A stretch of 64,000 nt of DNA from Telluribacter sp035998675 (GTDB lineage: Bacteria > Bacteroidota > Bacteroidia > Cytophagales > Spirosomataceae), in NCBI RefSeq assembly GCF_035998675.1, contig NZ_DASYHI010000016.1, positions 135,406 to 199,405 of the forward strand, read 5' to 3'. How positions within the stretch are numbered: the first letter of the stretch is position 1; the number at the start of each line of letters is the position of its first letter. The position numbers and the translations under genes were made by a program. Of the stretch, positions 25,691-35,373 are shown in pieces. The notes beneath the pieces were generated by a model. It was not told the origin of the DNA. It did not search any database and was given only the letters and a program-made list of their open reading frames with translations.

Positions 25691-26119
25691 TTACAACCTT
25701 CGCACCAGTTTGTAGTGGGTTCGCTGAAAGTGCTCCCGTTCGTAAAAACGATGCGTATCGGCCCGTAACTGATTGGAGGTAACTTCCAGATGGACCGCTC
25801 CCCGGCTTCTGGCAAAAGCTACTACCTCATCAATTAATCGCTTTCCGATTCCACTGGACCGCAAGGCCACCTCCACGTACATTTCCTGGATTTCGGCGAC
25901 CGGGGCGGCGTGGTGCAGCAGGAATTGTACATGGCAACTGGCCATACCTACGGGTTGTTCCTCCCATTCGGCCAGGAAGTACCTTATATCCGGATTTCTT
26001 AAGTTCGTCTGAAGTACCCGTGTAAAATCGCTGCGGCGCAGTACTTCGTTTTCCAGCTCACAAAGCATTTGGTACAGGGGCTCAACGTCAGCTTCGGTAG
26101 CGGTACGAATGCGGAGCAT
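25691..26119 (-). CDS. GNAT-family N-acetyltransferase
   Basis: The protein has 142 residues. Motif A reads EMYVEVALRSSGIGKRLIDEV (acetyl-CoA pyrophosphate loop), preceded by the beta strand AEWEEQPVGMASCHV and followed by VTSNQLRADTHRFYEREHF, a typical GNAT C-terminal half. The substrate is unknown. The gene is 11 bases downstream of the NAD(P)-binding protein gene on the same strand and is probably cotranscribed with it. Confidence 0.88.
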   Translation of the reverse strand: MLRIRTATEADVEPLYQMLCELENEVLRRSDFTRVLQTNLRNPDIRYFLAEWEEQPVGMASCHVQFLLHHAAPVAEIQEMYVEVALRSSGIGKRLIDEVVAFARSRGAVHLEVTSNQLRADTHRFYEREHFQRTHYKLVRRL

Positions 26120-26130
26120 AGCGGGCCTGA

Positions 26131-26790
26131 TTAGTACTTTTGTAATTCTTCCGAATCATAAATAACCACGCCCGTTCCGGGCTTTTGGGCCAGAGTTACC
26201 ATAGCCCGGGCTACTTTGGCTGAGTCAATGGCCTGGTACTTACGGAGCGGCCCCACCATCAGCGGTCGAAACAGCAGGCTCAGCCATTCGCCGACTTTCT
26301 CACCCAGGCGGGCCTCCTGGCGGTTACCCAGGAGCAGGGAGGGCTGAAAAATGCGAAGCATGGGAAACTGAAGCGCTTTTAACTCTTCCTGCACGTCGCC
26401 TTTTACCTGATTATAAAAAAACATTGAATCAGAGTCAGCCCCCATGGCCGTTACGATCAGGTACTGGCTGGCTCCGCTTTGTCTGGCCAGCCGGCCTATC
26501 TGGAGCGGGTACTCAAGGTCCACTTTCCGGAAAGCGTCCTTTGACCCCGCTTTTTTCATGGTAGTACCCAGGCAACAGAAAACGTCGTCGCCCCGTACCA
26601 GCTCAGGGGCCGGATTGGAAAAATCGTACTCTATTTCTTTCAGTTTGGGGTCCTGTATTCCCAGCGAATTTCGTACAAGTACGCTTACTTCGGCGTAGGC
26701 GGGCGACTGCAGCAGCAGTTGAACAACCTGCTTGCCGATGAGGCCGGTTGCGCCCACCACCAGGGCCGTTTTGGCAGATAGATCTGGCAT
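26131..26790 (-). CDS. NAD(P)H-binding Rossmann protein (atypical SDR, TIP30/HTATIP2-like)
   Basis: The protein has 219 residues. The N-terminal nucleotide-binding motif is VVGATGLIGKQVVQLL, followed by FCCLGTTMKKAGSKDAFRKVDLEYPL and YLIVTAMGADSDSMFFYNQVKG. These match the small atypical SDR group related to TIP30 and to YwnB/NmrA-like oxidoreductases. The enzymatic substrate is unknown. It precedes a GNAT gene in a likely two-gene operon. Confidence 0.85.
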   Translation of the reverse strand: MPDLSAKTALVVGATGLIGKQVVQLLLQSPAYAEVSVLVRNSLGIQDPKLKEIEYDFSNPAPELVRGDDVFCCLGTTMKKAGSKDAFRKVDLEYPLQIGRLARQSGASQYLIVTAMGADSDSMFFYNQVKGDVQEELKALQFPMLRIFQPSLLLGNRQEARLGEKVGEWLSLLFRPLMVGPLRKYQAIDSAKVARAMVTLAQKPGTGVVIYDSEELQKY

Positions 26791-26947
26791 ATTTAGGGGT
26801 TAATAAACGCGTAAAGTATTTCCAAGGTAGTATATTCCTGATTCATTTATAAAAATAACTGGCTTCTCTGACCCCGAAAGGCTATTGTTAAAAATTAAAA
26901 CTGTTATCATTACCGTTTACTTTATCATACAAATAGACCCAAACCTC

Positions 26948-29446
26948 ATGTTTAAACCCATCCCCCTGCTGCTGTCTCTGGTGTTGCTGAGTTCTGCTCC
27001 GGACGCCATTGCTCAGAAAAAAAAGAAAAAAGAAGAAGAGAAGGCTACGACTGCCGCCGCTGCCAAGCCCGCAGCTGCCCCTGCTAAAAGTACTCCTGTA
27101 AAACCTTACGGGGAAGTAATCACGGCCAAAGCCAAAACCGACGAAGGACTTTTTAAGGTACATAAAGTAGAAGATTCCTACTTCTACGAAATTCCTGACT
27201 CCCTGCTGCTGCGGGAGATGCTGCTGGTTACCCGCGTAGCCCGCACCGCCGATAACATAGGCTACGGTGGGGAGGAATTGAATACTTCGGTGGTACGCTG
27301 GGAAAGGAAAGACAAAAAAGTATTGCTGAGGGTTGTATCGTACCGCAACGTAGCCAGCGAGGAGCTTCCAATCTACCAGGCGGTTCGCAACTCCAACTTT
27401 GAACCCATCATAGCAGCCTTTGATATAAAAGCCTTCCGGACCGACAGTACAGGTACCGTTATTGAAGTAAATGAACTGTTTACCACGGATGTTAAGCTCC
27501 TGGGTCTGGACCAACCCAGGCGAACCCGATACAAGGTAGCTACCCTGGACCCCAAACGTACCTACGTGGACAGTATCCGCAGCTATCCGCTCAACATCGA
27601 GGCGCGTAATATCCTTACGTACAATGCTACCGAGGCCCCTTCCGTTTCAGAGACGGGTTCCATATCGCTGGAAATGAATCACTCGATGGTACTGCTCCCG
27701 AAGAAACCCATGCGGCCGCGCCTGAAAGACCAGCGGGTGGGGTACTTCTCGGTACAACAGAACGACTACGGCCTGGACGTACAGAAGGCCGATAAGCGGG
27801 AGTACATTGTACGCTGGCGGCTGGAACCCAAGGACCCGGCGGCCTTCCAGCGCGGGGAACTGGTAGAGCCGGTAAAGCCCATTGTGTACTACATTGACCC
27901 GGCCACGCCCGACAAATGGCGCCCCTACATCAAGCAGGGCATTGAGGACTGGCAGGTGGCTTTTGAAAAAGCCGGTTTTAAGAACGCCATTCTTTGCAAA
28001 AATCCTCCTACCGCCGCCGAGGACCCAGAGTTTAGTCCCGAAGATGTCCGGTACTCGGTAGTACGGTACTTTGCTTCGGATGTCCAGAATGCCTATGGAC
28101 CCAACGTACACGACCCCCGCTCGGGTGAAATCCTGGAAAGCGACATTGGCTGGTACCACAACGTCATGAACCTGCTCCGCAACTGGTTCTTTATCCAGAC
28201 GGCGGCCATCAATCCCGACGCCCGTACTACTAAGTTTAAAGACGAAGTTATGGGTAAATTAATCCGGTTTGTTGCGGCCCATGAGGTTGGCCACACGCTG
28301 GGGCTGCCGCACAACATGGGGGCCAGCGCCTCCTACCCCGTCGATTCGCTTCGTTCGGCCCATTTTACCAGCCGCATGAACGTTTCGCCTTCCATTATGG
28401 ATTACGCGCGTTTCAACTACGTGGCGCAGCCCGAAGACCTCGGGGTTAACTTTATGCCTAACATTGGTTTGTACGATAAGTACGCCATTGAGTGGGGGTA
28501 TCGGCCCGTACCCGACGCAAGTACCCCCGAGGAAGAAAGAAAAGTACTGGATGCCATGGTTCGTAAACATGCCGACGACCCCATGTACCGCTACGGTCGC
28601 CAGACGCTGAATCCGGTGGACCCCCGCTCGCAGACCGAAGACATAGGCGATGATGCCGTGAAAGCCAGTGACTATGGCATTAAAAACCTGAAACGGATTC
28701 TGCCCAACCTCGTGGAGTGGACCCGCGAAGAAGGAATGCCCTACGATAATCTGGAAGAAATGTACGGACAGGTACTTGGCCAGTGGAACCGGTACCTCGG
28801 CCACGTAACCAGCAACATTGGGGGTATTTATGAAACCTACAAAACCTATGACCAGGAAGGAGCGGTATACGAGTCGGTACCAAAGGAGAAGCAAAAAAGC
28901 GCTCTGAACTTCATTACGAAGCAGGCGTTTAAAACCCCTACCTGGATGATTGATGATAACATACTGCGACGCTTTGAAGGAGTAGGTATGGTAGAGCGCG
29001 TTCGGGTTGCGCAGGAGCGGGTACTTAATTCGGTACTTGAACCCGGCCGGATGGCCCGGCTCATCGAAAACCAGACCCTTACCGGCACCAAAGCCTACGG
29101 TCTGCTGGATATGATGGGCGACCTGCGTGCAGGTATCTGGACCGAGCTAAAAACCAGCAAAGTACCCGACACCTACCGGCGCAACCTACAGCGGGCTTAC
29201 CTCGACCGACTGGAGTACCTCATGAATAATGAGCCCGCGGCGGTTTCGGCCGGTGCGCGGAGCTTTATCAACTATACCCCCATTAAGGTGAGCCAGTCGG
29301 ATATCAGGGCGGTGGTACGGGGTGAATTGCAACAGCTGCAGAGCGATATAAAAAAGGCGTTGCCGCTCACCAAAGACACCATGACCAGGTACCACCTCAA
29401 CGACAGCCTGGTCCGGATTGAAAAGATTATAGACCCTAAGAAGTAA
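26948..29446 (+). CDS. Secreted zinc-dependent metalloprotease (DUF5117/DUF5118 type)
   Basis: The start at ATG 26948 gives 832 residues with a signal peptide ending DAIAQ; the frame is open upstream without a good start. A Lys/Glu/Ala/Pro-rich linker follows the signal. The N-terminal half carries the DUF5118/DUF5117 regions found in this Bacteroidota family. The zinc site is in FVAAHEVGHTLGLPHNM, matching the metzincin HExxHxxGxxH pattern, with the Met-turn candidate SIMDYARFNYV. It is probably periplasmic or exported. No inhibitor or partner gene is adjacent, and its targets are unknown. Confidence 0.88.
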   Translation: MFKPIPLLLSLVLLSSAPDAIAQKKKKKEEEKATTAAAAKPAAAPAKSTPVKPYGEVITAKAKTDEGLFKVHKVEDSYFYEIPDSLLLREMLLVTRVARTADNIGYGGEELNTSVVRWERKDKKVLLRVVSYRNVASEELPIYQAVRNSNFEPIIAAFDIKAFRTDSTGTVIEVNELFTTDVKLLGLDQPRRTRYKVATLDPKRTYVDSIRSYPLNIEARNILTYNATEAPSVSETGSISLEMNHSMVLLPKKPMRPRLKDQRVGYFSVQQNDYGLDVQKADKREYIVRWRLEPKDPAAFQRGELVEPVKPIVYYIDPATPDKWRPYIKQGIEDWQVAFEKAGFKNAILCKNPPTAAEDPEFSPEDVRYSVVRYFASDVQNAYGPNVHDPRSGEILESDIGWYHNVMNLLRNWFFIQTAAINPDARTTKFKDEVMGKLIRFVAAHEVGHTLGLPHNMGASASYPVDSLRSAHFTSRMNVSPSIMDYARFNYVAQPEDLGVNFMPNIGLYDKYAIEWGYRPVPDASTPEEERKVLDAMVRKHADDPMYRYGRQTLNPVDPRSQTEDIGDDAVKASDYGIKNLKRILPNLVEWTREEGMPYDNLEEMYGQVLGQWNRYLGHVTSNIGGIYETYKTYDQEGAVYESVPKEKQKSALNFITKQAFKTPTWMIDDNILRRFEGVGMVERVRVAQERVLNSVLEPGRMARLIENQTLTGTKAYGLLDMMGDLRAGIWTELKTSKVPDTYRRNLQRAYLDRLEYLMNNEPAAVSAGARSFINYTPIKVSQSDIRAVVRGELQQLQSDIKKALPLTKDTMTRYHLNDSLVRIEKIIDPKK

Positions 29447-29475
29447 TAGCTAAGGTACCTGCTGTTTAATTTTCG

Positions 29476-29516
29476 GTTTTGCCAGCCCGGACACCCGGAC
29501 TGGCAAAACTTTTTTT
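29476..29516 (+). terminator. Terminator after the metalloprotease gene
   Basis: GTTTTGCCAG (29476-29485) pairs with CTGGCAAAAC (29500-29509). Inside is a nested CCGG/CCGG pairing, and a run of T follows. Confidence 0.9.
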
Positions 29517-29657
29517 GGGGTGGCGGCTCTTCTAAAAAATTTCTGTTGCGGGAAAAATAATAAAGAGCCTTTGCCGTGGTTAAATAATGGCAGTCGCTTT
29601 TAAACCTGCGTGCCGCGTTGGAGTCCAATTGAAAAATTAACCTTTCCAATAAAAGTC

Positions 29658-30047
29658 ATGAAGAAAATAGCCATGCTGATGATGGCCGTGGGACTGATGC
29701 TGAGTAGCTGTACTACCTCCTCTCCTACCGTTGCCAACAACCCGAATGATGACCGTAGCCGGACCGAAGCCCAACTTAACAACCGACGCCTCGAAAATAA
29801 CCTGGAACGATACGCTGAGGAACTGGACCTGAGCAAACGACAAATGAGAAAGCTAAGCCAGATTGAACGTAAGTACGACCGTAAAGAAAGACGCATGGCG
29901 TCCAAAAACGGAAACAAGCGCCGGGCAAAGCGACAGTTGCAGGAGCAGAAAAATGACGAACTGCTCAGCGTACTAAACCGTGACCAACAGCAGAGGTTAC
30001 AGGAACTATCGGGTAACCGACGCTCCATCTTCCGAAAAAGGAGCTAA
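29658..30047 (+). CDS. Small basic lipoprotein of unknown function (CpxP/Spy-like helical type)
   Basis: The start at ATG 29658 gives 129 residues. The lipobox is GLMLSSC. The mature chain is strongly helical and charged (ELDLSKRQMRKLSQIERKYDRKERRM, then LLSVLNRDQQQRLQEL). The spacing of two L-x-x-x-Q/R-x-x-x-L segments recalls LTxxQ-type periplasmic chaperones such as Spy/CpxP, but this is only a visual resemblance. It is monocistronic between two terminators. Confidence 0.65.
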   Translation: MKKIAMLMMAVGLMLSSCTTSSPTVANNPNDDRSRTEAQLNNRRLENNLERYAEELDLSKRQMRKLSQIERKYDRKERRMASKNGNKRRAKRQLQEQKNDELLSVLNRDQQQRLQELSGNRRSIFRKRS

Positions 30048-30074
30048 TTCCCTCCTCCTTCTTAACCTAAATTA

Positions 30075-30110
30075 AAAGCGGCACCGGAGTGATTCCGGCG
30101 CCGCTTTGTT
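30075..30110. terminator. Terminator between convergent lipoprotein and TolC-like genes
   Basis: AAAGCGGC (30075-30082) pairs with GCCGCTTT (30100-30107), with an inner CCGGA/TCCGG helix. T-rich sequence follows on the plus strand and A-rich sequence precedes it. Confidence 0.85.
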
Positions 30111-30135
30111 TTATCTGTTTGTCGCTAAGGCTCTA

Positions 30136-31470
30136 CTACTGCCGGTTATTATCCTGGATAATAGAACTGCTTAACCGGAACAATTCTATTTCGGCTAGTT
30201 TGGCGTTGTACTTCGCTTCAATCAAACGGGTTTCGGCGGCCACGGTGTTGCGTTGTACTTCCCGAAATTCAAAGGCGGTCGCGTTTCCCACGCGGTATCT
30301 TTCAAAGGCAATATCTACGTTCTGGCGGGCAATCCGGAAATTTTCCTCTTCCAGAGCAATCAGCTGCAGGCTGTTCAGGTAGTTGTTGTAGGTCTGCTGC
30401 AGAGAGCCTACCAGCTGGGTACGCAAATCTGCTTCCAGGTCTTCGTTGATCAGGACGTTGATCTTGGCATTCTGAATGCGCCGCCGCTGGTTGAAACCAT
30501 CAAATATATTGACAGATACCCTGGCGCCATAGCTCCATACATCGTTTCGGGCGTTACGTACCCCGAATCCCGCCTGGTTATTGGTCGTATTGTACCCGTA
30601 GCCGCCAATCAAATCTACCTGGGGAAACTGCTGGGCGGTGAGCGCCTTGATGTCCAGCTGGGCCAGTCGGCGCTGCTGCGCGGCCAGCACCAGGTTAGGA
30701 TTCTGGTTCAACATAGCCTGGCGCAGGGCGTCAATGGAAATTCCGGGTTGAAGAAGAATGGAATCGGGTACCGTAAAGTCGTTCAGAGGGTCGCGGGCCA
30801 GCAGGGTATTGAGGTTGATCTTTGCATTTCTGAAGACCTGCACCTGGGCGATATAAGCGGCGGTATCACTGTTATAATCAACCTGAGCGTTGATATAATC
30901 TACCCGCGAACCGGCCCCCACCTCATAAGTAGCCTTGGCCAGCGCCAATCGATCCGACGAAATACCTATGGCATTCTGAAAGGCAAGCAGGCGTTGCTGT
31001 TCGCGAATAATCTGGAAGTAGGTCGAGCTTACATCGGCCACGGTATTCTCAACCGTAATCTTGGCGTTGGTACGTCCGGCTTCTTCCAGCTGACGCAGCC
31101 GATCCGCCGCAATAAACATACCCATTCCGTCAAAAATGGTCCAGACCAGCGAGGGCCCGAGGGCCGAGTTGTTGTTGTTTACACCTCTCCGGTCCAGGGG
31201 GGGCTGGAGCTCATTAAAAAACTCCTGCCGTAAATGACTTGAGGAGAAGTTTTTCTGAGCAATGGCCGTTAAGGTAGGCAAAAAACCCGCGTTTCCGAGG
31301 GTGTTGTCGTTGGTGGCGATATCAATCCGTCTCTCCGCAATCCTGATAGCATAATTATTTTCCAGGGCAATAGCGATGGCTCTTTCCAGGGTAAGCCGCT
31401 CCTGAGCCATTACCTGTGCTACTACCACGAAAGCCAGAATAGTCGCAGTCACAATCCGTTTGTAAAGCAT
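30136..31470 (-). CDS. TolC-family outer membrane efflux protein
   Basis: The start MLYKRIV at 31470 gives 444 residues with a signal peptide ending VVVAQVMAQ; the open frame extends 28 codons further without support. The two repeated OEP halves are visible. The first has LTLERAIAIALENNY and long helices with TYEVGAGSRVDYINAQVDY. The second has IQNAKINVLI and FERYRVGNATAFEFREVQRN. It forms a trimeric outer membrane channel for efflux or type I export. No pump gene adjoins it; the RND pair at 52.9-57.2 kb lacks its own outer membrane component and might use this one (inference). Confidence 0.92.
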   Translation of the reverse strand: MLYKRIVTATILAFVVVAQVMAQERLTLERAIAIALENNYAIRIAERRIDIATNDNTLGNAGFLPTLTAIAQKNFSSSHLRQEFFNELQPPLDRRGVNNNNSALGPSLVWTIFDGMGMFIAADRLRQLEEAGRTNAKITVENTVADVSSTYFQIIREQQRLLAFQNAIGISSDRLALAKATYEVGAGSRVDYINAQVDYNSDTAAYIAQVQVFRNAKINLNTLLARDPLNDFTVPDSILLQPGISIDALRQAMLNQNPNLVLAAQQRRLAQLDIKALTAQQFPQVDLIGGYGYNTTNNQAGFGVRNARNDVWSYGARVSVNIFDGFNQRRRIQNAKINVLINEDLEADLRTQLVGSLQQTYNNYLNSLQLIALEEENFRIARQNVDIAFERYRVGNATAFEFREVQRNTVAAETRLIEAKYNAKLAEIELFRLSSSIIQDNNRQ

Positions 31471-31594
31471 ATAGTTGAAATTAAAAAATGCGGGTATTTG
31501 TATTTGTGCCGGGAAGGTCAGTACTTTTAAAAACACTTCCTGTGTAACTGACATATTCTATAAATAACTTTAAAGCTACAACCTACTTACGTGT

Positions 31595-33238
31595 ATGTAC
31601 AATATTTTACGCCCTCTACTAATAATTTTTATTGCGGGTACTATCGGATGTAAGAATCGTACAAAAGTTGATTTGATTGTTCATAATGCGGTGGTGTACA
31701 CAACCGATTCAGCTTTCACCATTCAGGAGGCATTTGCCGTGAAAGACGGGCGCTTTGTGGAGGTAGGTACTTCGGCGGATATACTCGATCATTACGAATC
31801 AGATTCGACGCTGGACGCGGGTGGCAAAGCCATTTACCCGGGGTTTTACGATCCGCACAGTCACTTTGTGGGCCTGGGCCAAATGCTGAACATGGCTGAT
31901 CTGGTAGGTACTACCTCTTACCAGGAAATCATAGAAAAACTAAAAGACTTCCGGCAGGAGCATCCCGATCGTACCTGGCTGATTGGACGGGGCTGGGACC
32001 AGAACGATTGGGATAACAAACAATTCCCGGACAAAGCCCTGCTGGATGCCGCCTTCCCGGATGTACCCGTATTCCTGACCCGCATTGACGGCCACGCCGC
32101 GCTGGTTAATACGCGGGCCTTGCAGCTGGCCCGGATTTCGGCGGGCAGTAAGGTAGAGGGTGGGCTGGTTGAATTAAAAAACGGAGAGCCTTCGGGTATT
32201 CTGGTTGACAATGCCATGGGACTGGTCCGGATGGTACTTCCCCGCCCTACCGAGGAAGAAAAAATAGCCATGCTTCAGCAGGCCGAAAAGGCCTGCCTGA
32301 CCGTGGGGCTAACCAGTGTATCGGATGCGGGAATTGACCGGCCGGATATTGAACTCATTGATAAAATGCACAAAAACGGTTCTTTACAGATCCGGGACTA
32401 TGCCATGATCAGTGTAAACCCCACTAACCTCGACTATTACCTCCCCAAAGGACCCTACCAGACCGATAGATTGACCGTCCGTTCTTTTAAAATCTATGCG
32501 GACGGGGCGCTGGGCTCCCGGGGTGCCTGCTTGCTGAAACCCTACGCCGATGCGCCCACCTCAGGCTTTTTGCTGACTTCTCCCAAAGAACTGGAAGACT
32601 TTATTTCCCGCATTGCCACCAGCGATTTTCAGGCCAACACCCACTGCATTGGCGACTCGGCCAACCGCCTCGCCCTGAATTTGTACGGCAAGTACCTTAA
32701 AGGGGCCAATGACCGCCGCTGGCGCATTGAGCACGCCCAGGTAGTGGACACCAGCGATGTACCCAAGTTTGCCGCGTTCAATGTTATTCCCTCGGTGCAA
32801 CCTACCCACGCTACCTCGGATATGTACTGGGCCGACGAGCGGCTGGGCGACAAGCGCGTCAAAACGGCTTATGCTTTTAAAGATTTACTAAAACAAAATG
32901 GCCTGATTGCCCTGGGTAGTGACTTTCCGGTAGAAGACATCAATCCTTTGTATGGTTTCCAGGCGGCAGTAGCGCGGACTGATGCCAAAGGGTACCCGCC
33001 GGGTGGCTTTCAGAAGGAGAATGCCCTGACGCGACAGGAAGCCCTGCGGGGCATGACTATTTGGGCGGCTTTTGCCAACTTTGAAGAAAAGAGCCGGGGA
33101 AGTATTGAACCCAATAAACTGGCCGACTTTGTCATGCTTGAGAAAGACATCATGAAGGTACCTGAATCGGAACTTCGCGCTACCAGGGTACTTAGGACCG
33201 TACTCGGTGGTTTGACCGTATTTGTCCGATCAAAATAA
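31595..33238 (+). CDS. Amidohydrolase (YtcJ-like), lipoprotein form
   Basis: The protein has 547 residues. The N-terminus has a lipobox-like FIAGTIGC, suggesting a membrane-anchored enzyme. The amidohydrolase-3/YtcJ features follow: DLIVHNAVVYTTD, metal-binding FYDPHSHFVGLG, DGALGSRGA, ANTHCIGDSANRLALN, RWRIEHAQ and ALGSDFPVEDINPLYG. The fold is a metal-dependent TIM barrel; the substrate of this subgroup is generally unknown. It is transcribed divergently from the TolC-like gene. Confidence 0.9.
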   Translation: MYNILRPLLIIFIAGTIGCKNRTKVDLIVHNAVVYTTDSAFTIQEAFAVKDGRFVEVGTSADILDHYESDSTLDAGGKAIYPGFYDPHSHFVGLGQMLNMADLVGTTSYQEIIEKLKDFRQEHPDRTWLIGRGWDQNDWDNKQFPDKALLDAAFPDVPVFLTRIDGHAALVNTRALQLARISAGSKVEGGLVELKNGEPSGILVDNAMGLVRMVLPRPTEEEKIAMLQQAEKACLTVGLTSVSDAGIDRPDIELIDKMHKNGSLQIRDYAMISVNPTNLDYYLPKGPYQTDRLTVRSFKIYADGALGSRGACLLKPYADAPTSGFLLTSPKELEDFISRIATSDFQANTHCIGDSANRLALNLYGKYLKGANDRRWRIEHAQVVDTSDVPKFAAFNVIPSVQPTHATSDMYWADERLGDKRVKTAYAFKDLLKQNGLIALGSDFPVEDINPLYGFQAAVARTDAKGYPPGGFQKENALTRQEALRGMTIWAAFANFEEKSRGSIEPNKLADFVMLEKDIMKVPESELRATRVLRTVLGGLTVFVRSK

Positions 33239-33239
33239 A

Positions 33240-33268
33240 AATAGCCCGCTGTGTGCGGGCTATTTTTT
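33240..33268. terminator. Terminator between convergent amidohydrolase and M48 peptidase genes
   Basis: AATAGCCCGC (33240-33249) pairs with GCGGGCTATT (33255-33264) over TGTGT, followed by T. A-rich sequence lies before it, so it may also serve the minus strand. Confidence 0.9.
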
Positions 33269-33276
33269 CGTACTGG

Positions 33277-34041
33277 CTACGTACCTGCCTTGTATTTGGC
33301 GATGGCTTCCCTGATCCGCTGGTTTCTGTTGGCGGGACTAGGGTGGGTACTCATAAACTCTACCCCGCGCTGTCCTCCCGAAGCCTCTTCCAGTACCTTC
33401 ATTACATCCAGTAGCGCATTGGGGTCGTAACCGGTCTGCAGCATGTACTTGACCCCAAACTCGTCGGATTCCAGCTCGTCGTCCCGGCCGTACTTCAGGT
33501 TAAGCAAGCTGGCAACGTACTGCGAAATATAGGCCGTACCCGTGGGAGAATTGGGATCAGAAAGAGCCACGGTGGCCGCACCGGCCAGCCCCTGCATGAG
33601 TTGCTGCTTGGCCATTTGCTCCGCCGAATGCCGCCCTATTACGTGGCCTATTTCGTGACCAAGTACCCCCGCCAACTGGTCCTCGGTTTTTAGTCGTTTC
33701 AATAAACCCATGGTAATAAATATCTGTCCGCCGGGTATGGCAAAAGCGTTGACGGTGTTGGCATCGGCCAGTACGTGGAAATTAAAAGTATAAGGGGAAC
33801 GGCTGGCATCAGAACGCTGCACTATGCTTTGCCCGATTCGTTTCACGGTTTGCTGCACCTGCTGGTCGGGGTGTAGCCCGCCAAACTCCGCGGCCATTTG
33901 GGGCGCGCTTTTCACCCCAAGCGCTACTTCTTCTTCGGTGGTAAGGCTTACCCTTTGCTTCTCACCGGTGATCGGATTTACCTCCGTTCTTGAAAAGTAC
34001 CCCCAAATGGCCATTAACACCATTAGGATTCCTACGAGCAA
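33277..34041 (-). CDS. M48-family zinc metallopeptidase (BepA/LoiP-like)
   Basis: About 254 residues. An N-terminal hydrophobic segment (LLVGILMVLMAIWGYFS) is followed by NPITGEKQRVSLTTEEEVALG. The peptidase site is LGHEIGHVIGRHSAEQMAK (HExxH), and the third ligand region is DDELESDEFGVKYM. Such enzymes handle misfolded or outer membrane proteins in the periplasm. The start is unclear: TTG 34041 gives a full membrane segment. The only upstream ATG in this frame is followed at once by TGA, and the next internal ATG (34023) would cut the membrane helix. Confidence 0.88.
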   Translation of the reverse strand: MLVGILMVLMAIWGYFSRTEVNPITGEKQRVSLTTEEEVALGVKSAPQMAAEFGGLHPDQQVQQTVKRIGQSIVQRSDASRSPYTFNFHVLADANTVNAFAIPGGQIFITMGLLKRLKTEDQLAGVLGHEIGHVIGRHSAEQMAKQQLMQGLAGAATVALSDPNSPTGTAYISQYVASLLNLKYGRDDELESDEFGVKYMLQTGYDPNALLDVMKVLEEASGGQRGVEFMSTHPSPANRNQRIREAIAKYKAGT

Positions 34042-34177
34042 TTTTCCGATTATTCACATATGGCGTTATTTTTTGTTCCAGTTTAGATTAGGCAACCTCC
34101 TCAGGATTGACCATGTGTAGGTACTTATCCAATTTTCATACCATACCAAAAGCAGCCACTCACCCCCGAACTAATGA

Positions 34178-34209
34178 AAAGACCAGCCTATTTTGATAAG
34201 CTGGTCTTT
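34178..34209 (-). terminator. Terminator of the metY-metX operon
   Basis: On the minus strand AAAGACCAGC pairs with GCTGGTCTTT, with a TTTTC tail, 24 bases after the metX stop codon. Confidence 0.85.
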
Positions 34210-34232
34210 CCTTAATTCCTTATGCATAGTAC

Positions 34233-35294
34233 TTATTCCACCGAGAGCGGTTCCAGACGCCCCTTGCTTTCCTGCCAGGCTTTTATGACCTGAGACAGCT
34301 GCTTGTATTCAATTAGAAAACCATCGTGTCCGTACAAAGAATCTATTTCCTGGTAAACCGCGTCCGGGATATGGCGCGCCAGAAACTGCTGCTCCACCAC
34401 GGGGAAAAGCATATCGGACTTAATACCCAGCACCAGGGTGCGGGCTTTTACCATCCCCAGGGCGTGGACAATTCCGCCCCGGTTCCGCCCCACATTATGG
34501 GAATCCATCACCTTGGTAAGGGTCCAGTAGGAGTAGGCGTTAAATCGTTTCATGAATTTATCGCCCTGGTAGCGCTGGTAAGACGAAGCACGGAAGTCAT
34601 CGGTCTGGTCGGGGTTATCGCGGGCCTGGGTAAAGTTATAGGTATCGTAGTTCCGGTACGAGAGCAATGCTACCGAGCGTGCTACTTTCATTCCGTGCGC
34701 ACCGGCTTCGGCATGGAGGTCTTTCCAGGTAGGATCGTTTTCAATGGCCATCCGTTGCGACTCATTGAAAGCTACTCCCCAGGGCGAATGAACGGCATTG
34801 GAGGCAATCAGGACCACTTCATCAAAAACATCCGGTGCCTGTATGGCCCATTCCAGCGCCTGTTGTCCTCCCAGTGATCCACCAATACAAACGCCTATCT
34901 TCTTTATTTCCAGGTCCTGACGCAGCAGTTCCATGGCCCCCACTATATCACGTACCGTAACAATGGGAAACTCGTGGTAAAACGGCGCCTGCGTATCCGG
35001 ATTGACCGATAACGGCCCCGTGGAACCATAAGCGGAGCCAAGTACATTGACACAAACAATGAAATGATGGGCGGGGTCGAAGTACTTGCCTTCACCGACC
35101 AACCCATCCCACCACTCGGCGGCGTTGGCACTACCGGTGAGGGCATGGCAAGCCCATACTACGTTGCTGTCGTCCTCGTTGCGGGTACCGTAGGTAGTAT
35201 AAGCCAGTTCAAAGCCGTGTAATTCACGTCCCAGCTCCAGGGAATAAGAATAAGGGTACTTAAATACCTTCTTTTCGGGTTGAATACGTGCCAA
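34233..35294 (-). CDS. metX: Homoserine O-acetyltransferase (MetX)
   Basis: The protein has 353 residues with an alpha/beta hydrolase fold. The nucleophile is Ser140 in CIGGSLGGQQALEW. The acid/base part is SDMLFPVVEQ and YGHDGFLIEY near the end. The VWACHALTGSA and GSAYGSTGP motifs match MetX. It acylates homoserine (acetyl-CoA expected; some family members use succinyl-CoA) to activate it for sulfur transfer. The partner metY lies 79 bases upstream in the same orientation, under a shared SAM riboswitch and leader. The operon ends at a terminator. Confidence 0.95.
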   Translation of the reverse strand: MARIQPEKKVFKYPYSYSLELGRELHGFELAYTTYGTRNEDDSNVVWACHALTGSANAAEWWDGLVGEGKYFDPAHHFIVCVNVLGSAYGSTGPLSVNPDTQAPFYHEFPIVTVRDIVGAMELLRQDLEIKKIGVCIGGSLGGQQALEWAIQAPDVFDEVVLIASNAVHSPWGVAFNESQRMAIENDPTWKDLHAEAGAHGMKVARSVALLSYRNYDTYNFTQARDNPDQTDDFRASSYQRYQGDKFMKRFNAYSYWTLTKVMDSHNVGRNRGGIVHALGMVKARTLVLGIKSDMLFPVVEQQFLARHIPDAVYQEIDSLYGHDGFLIEYKQLSQVIKAWQESKGRLEPLSVE

Positions 35295-35373
35295 AGCACC
35301 AAAAGTTTACATGGCAGGTCGGTAGCCAAATGTTGGCCACCGACGCTGACCAGGGGTTAATACTTATACTAAA

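Noticed and set aside
30253..31233. 326-codon ORF antisense to the TolC-like gene
   Set aside because: It is the complement of a convincing TolC-family gene; its translation shows no known domain.
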